Below, piece by piece: positions 60,807 to 64,000 of a stretch of DNA of 64,000 nucleotides. The DNA comes from an uncultured Bacteroidales bacterium (GTDB lineage Bacteria > Bacteroidota > Bacteroidia > Bacteroidales > UBA932). The DNA is taken from contig CAKUXR010000006.1 of assembly GCA_934700615.1 (NCBI GenBank), positions 56,493-120,492 of the forward strand. The letters run 5' to 3'. A program made the position numbers and the translations under genes. Within the stretch, counting starts at the first letter, position 1, and each line of letters opens with the position of its first letter. The notes beneath the pieces were generated by a model, which searched no databases, was not told the origin of the DNA, and worked only from the letters and a program-made list of their open reading frames with translations.

Positions 60807-61941
60807 TGTTTACAAAATATTCCCAGTGTTGTTTGGGTTCTTTGTTATGGGATTCTGCGACGTCGTGGGAATAGCCAACAGTTACGCGAAAATCGACTTC
60901 GGCTTGAGTGAGACTGTTGCCGGTTTTATCCCGTCAATGGTGTTCATATGGTTTCTTCTGCTTTCTGTGCCTGCGGCAATGCTGATGAATCGTCTCGGTC
61001 GCAAGAAAATGGTGCAGTTGAGCAATATTATTACCATAATTGGAATGCTGCTTCCGTTTATAAGTTATAATCTGGCGACGTGTCTTTTGGCGTTCGCTTT
61101 TCTCGGAATCGGCAATACGATGCTCCAAGTGTCTCTGAATCCGCTGCTTACTAATGTCGTTAAAGGTGATGCACTTACTAGTTCACTTACTGCCGGTCAG
61201 GTAGTGAAGGCAGTGTCTTCCATTTGTGGTCCATTTATAGCTGCTTTTGCTGCCGGAACATTGGGCAACTGGAAATATCTTTTCCCTATCTTCGCCTTGG
61301 TGACGCTGATTTCCGCTATATGGCTGATGGCAACACACATTGAAGAACAAAAGTCTGGAAATAATGCTGCTTCTGTAGGCTCCGTGTTCGGATTGCTTAA
61401 GGACAAGACAATACTCTTCCTTTTCCTCGGAATCTTTTTTGTGGTCGGCATGGATGTCGGAGTGAACACTCTGTCTCCGAAACTGCTTATGGAAAGGGCA
61501 GGATGGGCTGTAGGGAATGCCGGTCTTGCTGCAAGCGTATATTTCTTCTGCAAGACTGCCGGTGCGTTCATCGGGGCCTTCGCATTGGCTAAGGTCAATG
61601 CCGTTAAGTATTTCAGATGGAACATTGTCGTTGCGGCATTGACTTTAGGCCTGCTTTTCTTTGCGGACAGGGCAGTTCCGATGATGATATTGATAGGAGC
61701 AATAGGCTTGTTCTGTGCAAGTGTGTTTTCTATTGTTTATGCAGCTGCAATGCAGGCAAGACCTGACAAGGCCAATGAGATCTCCGGTCTGATGATTACC
61801 GGTGTCTCCGGCGGCGCTGTCATTCCGCCTCTTATGGGCTCAATGACAGATATGATGGGCAGCCAGGTGGGTTCCATTATAATAATCGGTATCTGTATGC
61901 TCTATCTGCTCTGGTGCTCATTCCGCCTCTCGGAGTCGTAA
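60796..61941 (+). CDS. MFS sugar permease of the FHS (fucose/glucose) type
   Basis: The protein has 381 residues and 12 predicted membrane helices. The N-terminus (KIFPVLFGFFVMGFCDVVGIANSYAKIDFGLSETVAGFIPSMVFIWF) and loop RLGRKKM fit the FHS family of proton-linked hexose and fucose permeases. The ATG at 60796 (MKNSVYK) was chosen over an in-frame one at 60781; either way it overlaps the regulator. It likely imports the mannose released in the periplasm. Confidence 0.88.
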   Translation: MKNSVYKIFPVLFGFFVMGFCDVVGIANSYAKIDFGLSETVAGFIPSMVFIWFLLLSVPAAMLMNRLGRKKMVQLSNIITIIGMLLPFISYNLATCLLAFAFLGIGNTMLQVSLNPLLTNVVKGDALTSSLTAGQVVKAVSSICGPFIAAFAAGTLGNWKYLFPIFALVTLISAIWLMATHIEEQKSGNNAASVGSVFGLLKDKTILFLFLGIFFVVGMDVGVNTLSPKLLMERAGWAVGNAGLAASVYFFCKTAGAFIGAFALAKVNAVKYFRWNIVVAALTLGLLFFADRAVPMMILIGAIGLFCASVFSIVYAAAMQARPDKANEISGLMITGVSGGAVIPPLMGSMTDMMGSQVGSIIIIGICMLYLLWCSFRLSES

Positions 61942-62050
61942 TTGTAGCCAATCTCCGCGATTGCTCAAGATGGTATTATTCCGTGACTTCCTGTCTTTGA
62001 CACTTAGTTTTTGTTGAAACAAGGATGATTCAAGCTCCCAGATCTCTGAA

Positions 62051-62335
62051 TTGGAGGTTTGGGGGCTTTGGTTTTTTCGACTTTGTATTAGACACGCATT
62101 TTCATACCTGCGGACGCGGGATTTCGTGGAACTCTTCTCTGGCCATCTTTCGAGGAAACAGGTCAGAGGGTATATAGAAAAACTTGTAGGGGAACAAATG
62201 CTCAAGCAAGATGGTGATGGCAAGATGCGTTCATATTCTCTCAGTGAGCAGTATGAAAGCAGGGTGTCTATACTTAGCCAAGCTATCGAAATTGGCTTGA
62301 ATGCGATTAATGAGCGTTCAAAGGGCCAGAAATAG
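62051..62335 (+). pseudogene. Fragment of a winged-helix protein (C-terminal end only)
   Basis: An open frame of 94 codons holds YLRTRDFVELFSGHLSRKQV and GYIEKLVGEQMLKQDGDGKMRSYSLSE, which look like the C-terminal winged-helix of a Fic-type or AlbA-type ATP-binding regulator. The first 20 codons do not look protein-like and no promoter is seen. I take it as a remnant; an intact small gene cannot be excluded. Repeats of AAAGGGCCA follow at 62319-62408. Confidence 0.4.
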
Positions 62336-62613
62336 GGCCAGAAAATGTTGGCAATCGTCGTGATGCGTCTGCCTAATGTGCTGAAATACAATGCGTTTTA
62401 AAGGGCCAAAGAAATTAGTTGGAATAGGTGGCTTCAACTGATATGGGGTCAGGGGGGGGGAACCCTGTGCTTGGACGCACCCTCACGTCCCTGGCTGGAT
62501 ATGTCATTTGGTATAGTTTCCCCGTTTCGTGGCTGGTCGGCGACGGATGCACAGGGAACTAATTGCTAAGCACCTGAGCGGACGGGCAACCACCGTCGCC
62601 GGCAACCATACAC

Positions 62614-62760
62614 TTGATGTTTCCATGCCATTGAGGTTCTGTAGCGAGCGATTAAGGAACATGGTGCACCGGAAATCATCAGCACCGACCAAGGAATTGG
62701 GCACAAATCCCGGCGCATGTCTATGCGATGGCTGCATAGGGGAGAAAGTTATAGCAAAAT
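62614..62760 (+). mobile_element. Remnant of an IS3-family transposase (orfB)
   Basis: From 62648 the frame reads AIKEHGAPEIISTDQG, the IS3/rve-domain motif around the second catalytic Asp. Upstream in the same frame IEVL is followed by a TAG stop, and the downstream match is lost after RRMSMRW. No inverted repeats are visible. The stretch 61942-62883 otherwise holds only the winged-helix fragment and a run of nine G at 62452-62460. Confidence 0.7.
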
Positions 62761-62883
62761 TAGAAATAATCACAAACCTGGTATCAACATCCAAGACGCA
62801 GAGTACCACCTATTCGGAAAGCTCTGCATTACACAAGGAATTGACTTAAGAGGAACTTACAACTGTCCAAAGAAAGGGGTACA

Positions 62884-63297
62884 TTATAACTCCATCATCT
62901 TGACCATTTCTGTCGGAGTTACGACGAATGGCTTGACGGGGAAGTGCTTGATATTTCCTGTCACGAGGTAGGAGTCTTTTTGGGAAAGAGCCACTTCGTA
63001 GAATACGATGTCTTTAGGATCTGGGAAATCGACGCCTTCAGCTGATGTCCTGTCGAGGTTAAGGCCATCAGTGACGACTGCCTTGAGTACTGTCTCAATC
63101 TGCGCTTGCGTAAGGTGGAACTTGGGTCTTGACAATACTTCGCGGTATTCGTCCAGAATTTCATCGTTGAACAGGGGAACAATGCGGTCCTGTACGATGG
63201 CGCGGATGATCTTTGCCGGATTGGACTCCAGACTCTTTGAAATGACCGCCGATACAATGACGTTCGTGTCAATAACGGCGTAGAATTTATCTTCCAT
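62884..63297 (-). CDS. PIN domain toxin (VapC-like, PIN_3 type)
   Basis: The protein has 137 residues. The PIN nuclease acidic residues are visible in FYAVIDTNVIVSAVI, DEILDEYREVLSRPKF and FPDPKDIVFYEVAL, with the late SYLVTGNIKHFP. These proteins cut RNA and form toxin-antitoxin pairs. Its start overlaps the end of the upstream antitoxin gene by 11 nt. Confidence 0.88.
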   Translation of the reverse strand: MEDKFYAVIDTNVIVSAVISKSLESNPAKIIRAIVQDRIVPLFNDEILDEYREVLSRPKFHLTQAQIETVLKAVVTDGLNLDRTSAEGVDFPDPKDIVFYEVALSQKDSYLVTGNIKHFPVKPFVVTPTEMVKMMEL

Positions 63298-63580
63298 TGC
63301 GCACCTCCTGAATCTCGGCGTTTATCTCTTCAAGTGACATGTCCTGGATTCCTGCCTCGGCAGCTGCTGCTCTCATCTCGAGGAAAGCGACCCAAGCGTC
63401 CTTGTTGATCTGTTCTTTGGTTGATGCCTTGATCTCAAACGGAATGCGTCTTTCACGTACAACGGTCTTCATGAATACAGTGATTGCTGCTGTGCTGGTG
63501 AAACCGAAATCATCGCAGATGCTATCGAAATTTTTCTTGAGAGTATCATCAACTCTCATTGATAATGTTGCCTGTGCCAT
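63287..63580 (-). CDS. RelB/DinJ-type antitoxin
   Basis: The protein has 97 residues from the ATG at 63580, which gives the ribbon-helix-helix start MAQATLSMRVDDTLKKNFDSICDDFGFTSTAAITVFMKTVVRERRIPFEI; an in-frame ATG at 63640 lies upstream of the promoter's -7 element and is rejected. It should bind and neutralise the PIN toxin and repress the operon. RelB/DinJ proteins more often pair with RelE/YafQ toxins, so the pairing with PIN is of note. Confidence 0.88.
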   Translation of the reverse strand: MAQATLSMRVDDTLKKNFDSICDDFGFTSTAAITVFMKTVVRERRIPFEIKASTKEQINKDAWVAFLEMRAAAAEAGIQDMSLEEINAEIQEVRNGR

Positions 63581-63605
63581 AGTCGTATATCTTAATATGT
63601 ATTGA

Positions 63606-63637
63606 CAAATATAATACGTTGTATTGTAATTTGCAAA
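63606..63637 (-). promoter_or_regulatory. Promoter and likely operator of the toxin-antitoxin operon
   Basis: On the minus strand TTTG (63634-63637), 20 nt, then TATATTTG (63606-63613) form a consensus promoter. Between the boxes lies the inverted repeat AATAC-GTT-GTATT (63613-63625), a good site for the ribbon-helix-helix antitoxin. Confidence 0.75.
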
Positions 63638-63674
63638 CAATATGCCGAATTAAGTCGAAGTTCGGGGTGGTATG

Positions 63675-63785
63675 GGGGGCACAAGCTCACCATGCTGGGC
63701 GCACTGGAAGAATATGCCAAGGGAGAGATAACAAGCCAAGAACCTGCTCATCGATGAGTTACCGCTGGCAGAGAAGTATGCTTAA
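63675..63785 (+). pseudogene. Possible decayed coding remnant
   Basis: One frame reads HKLTMLGALEEYAKGEI and, after a frame shift, LLIDELPLAEKYA before a stop. I do not recognise the family. The protein-like pieces in two frames suggest a broken gene next to the IS3 remnant. Confidence 0.3.
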
Positions 63786-63863
63786 TTTGTAACACGAATA
63801 GCTAAAGTAAAAATATATAATTGATATATGTATGGCTAGTGATAACAAGATTGGACAAAGCCG

Positions 63864-63912
63864 TGCAAATCTTTAGCCAAAAAATACTGCAGTTTGTTCG
63901 CGAATGAAAAAA
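63864..63912 (+). repeat. Direct repeat copy 2 at the right edge of the mannan locus and its tail
   Basis: This 49-bp sequence nearly equals 43699-43748 in the same orientation. The two frame a 20.2-kb segment with the mannan locus, the IS remnant and the toxin-antitoxin pair. The sequence around it, 63641-63956, holds no intact gene. Confidence 0.85.
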
Positions 63913-63956
63913 AACCATTATCTTCTCATCTTTGACACATCAATATTAAGATATCG

Positions 63957-64000
63957 CGTCCCTAGACCGCTGTAAAGGCGATTTAGGGACGTGGTTTTTT
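63957..64000 (+). terminator. Strong hairpin terminator without an obvious upstream gene
   Basis: CGTCCCTA / TAGGGACG perfect arms enclose about 19 nt, followed by TGGTTTTTT to the window end. No + strand gene lies in the preceding 2 kb, so it may end an unseen small RNA or act for genes beyond the edge. Confidence 0.7.

Noticed and set aside
62529..62849. 106-codon open frame over the IS3 scar as a real gene
   Set aside because: Its translation is not protein-like, whereas the IS3 motif is found in another frame with a stop codon.
1..64000. CRISPR array, tRNA or rRNA genes
   Set aside because: No regularly spaced repeats and no cloverleaf or rRNA-like segments were seen when reading both strands.

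Overview
The window is chromosomal DNA from a member of the order Bacteroidales (Bacteroidetes). The signs are a SusC/SusD pair, proteins of the DUF4270, DUF4294 and DUF3098 families, Bacteroidetes-type promoters (TTTG about 20 nt upstream of TAnnTTTG), few Shine-Dalgarno sequences, an ECF sigma factor paired with a barrel-bearing membrane protein, and zinc-free ribosomal proteins S14 and L36. I cannot place the genus. No tRNA, rRNA or CRISPR array was seen.

Layout. 1-614: the 3' end of rpsC, closed by a strong terminator. 741-10718: housekeeping genes (TlpA-like lipoprotein, uvrC, pnuC, acpP, DUF4270 lipoprotein, short glycogen-synthase-like protein, ftsX, DUF3098, uppP, lpxH, DUF4294). This block separates rpsC from the rest of the ribosomal cluster. 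11055-21645: rplP to rplQ in the usual S10-spc-alpha order, with secY, map, infA, rpmJ and rpoA, restarted by its own promoter. 21813-39976: membrane pyrophosphatase, LacI regulator, a NagB and a NagB/PIG-L fusion, comM, mlaE/mlaF, ispE, tsaE, an unknown lipoprotein, an ECF sigma factor with its membrane partner, a TPR/EnvC pair and nrdG. 40055-43599: nrdD and mdh.

43949-61941 is a polysaccharide utilization locus (PUL) that appears aimed at alpha-mannan. It has mannose-6-phosphate isomerase, a ROK sugar kinase, SusC, SusD, a surface glycan-binding lipoprotein with three tandem modules, three GH76 endo-alpha-mannanases, a GH92 alpha-mannosidase, a GntR/UTRA regulator and an FHS-type sugar permease. 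The genes are on one strand with tiny gaps or overlaps. The inferred scheme is binding and cutting of mannan at the surface (SusD, SGBP, GH76), SusC import, mannose release by GH92, entry into the cytoplasm by the permease, phosphorylation by the ROK kinase and conversion to fructose-6-phosphate by the isomerase.

61942-64000 is a decayed accessory tail with a winged-helix protein fragment, an IS3-type transposase remnant, a RelB-like antitoxin plus PIN toxin module and an orphan terminator. Two near-identical 49-50 bp direct repeats (43699-43748 and 63864-63912) bracket the PUL and this tail.

The most unusual signal is genome-style: the heptamer GTCAATG/CATTGAC occurs about 79 times by hand count, about half in each orientation, against about 8 expected at uniform base composition. 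It is nearly absent from the ribosomal operon. Its odd-palindromic extension GTCAWTGAC occurs about 15 times against about 0.5 expected.
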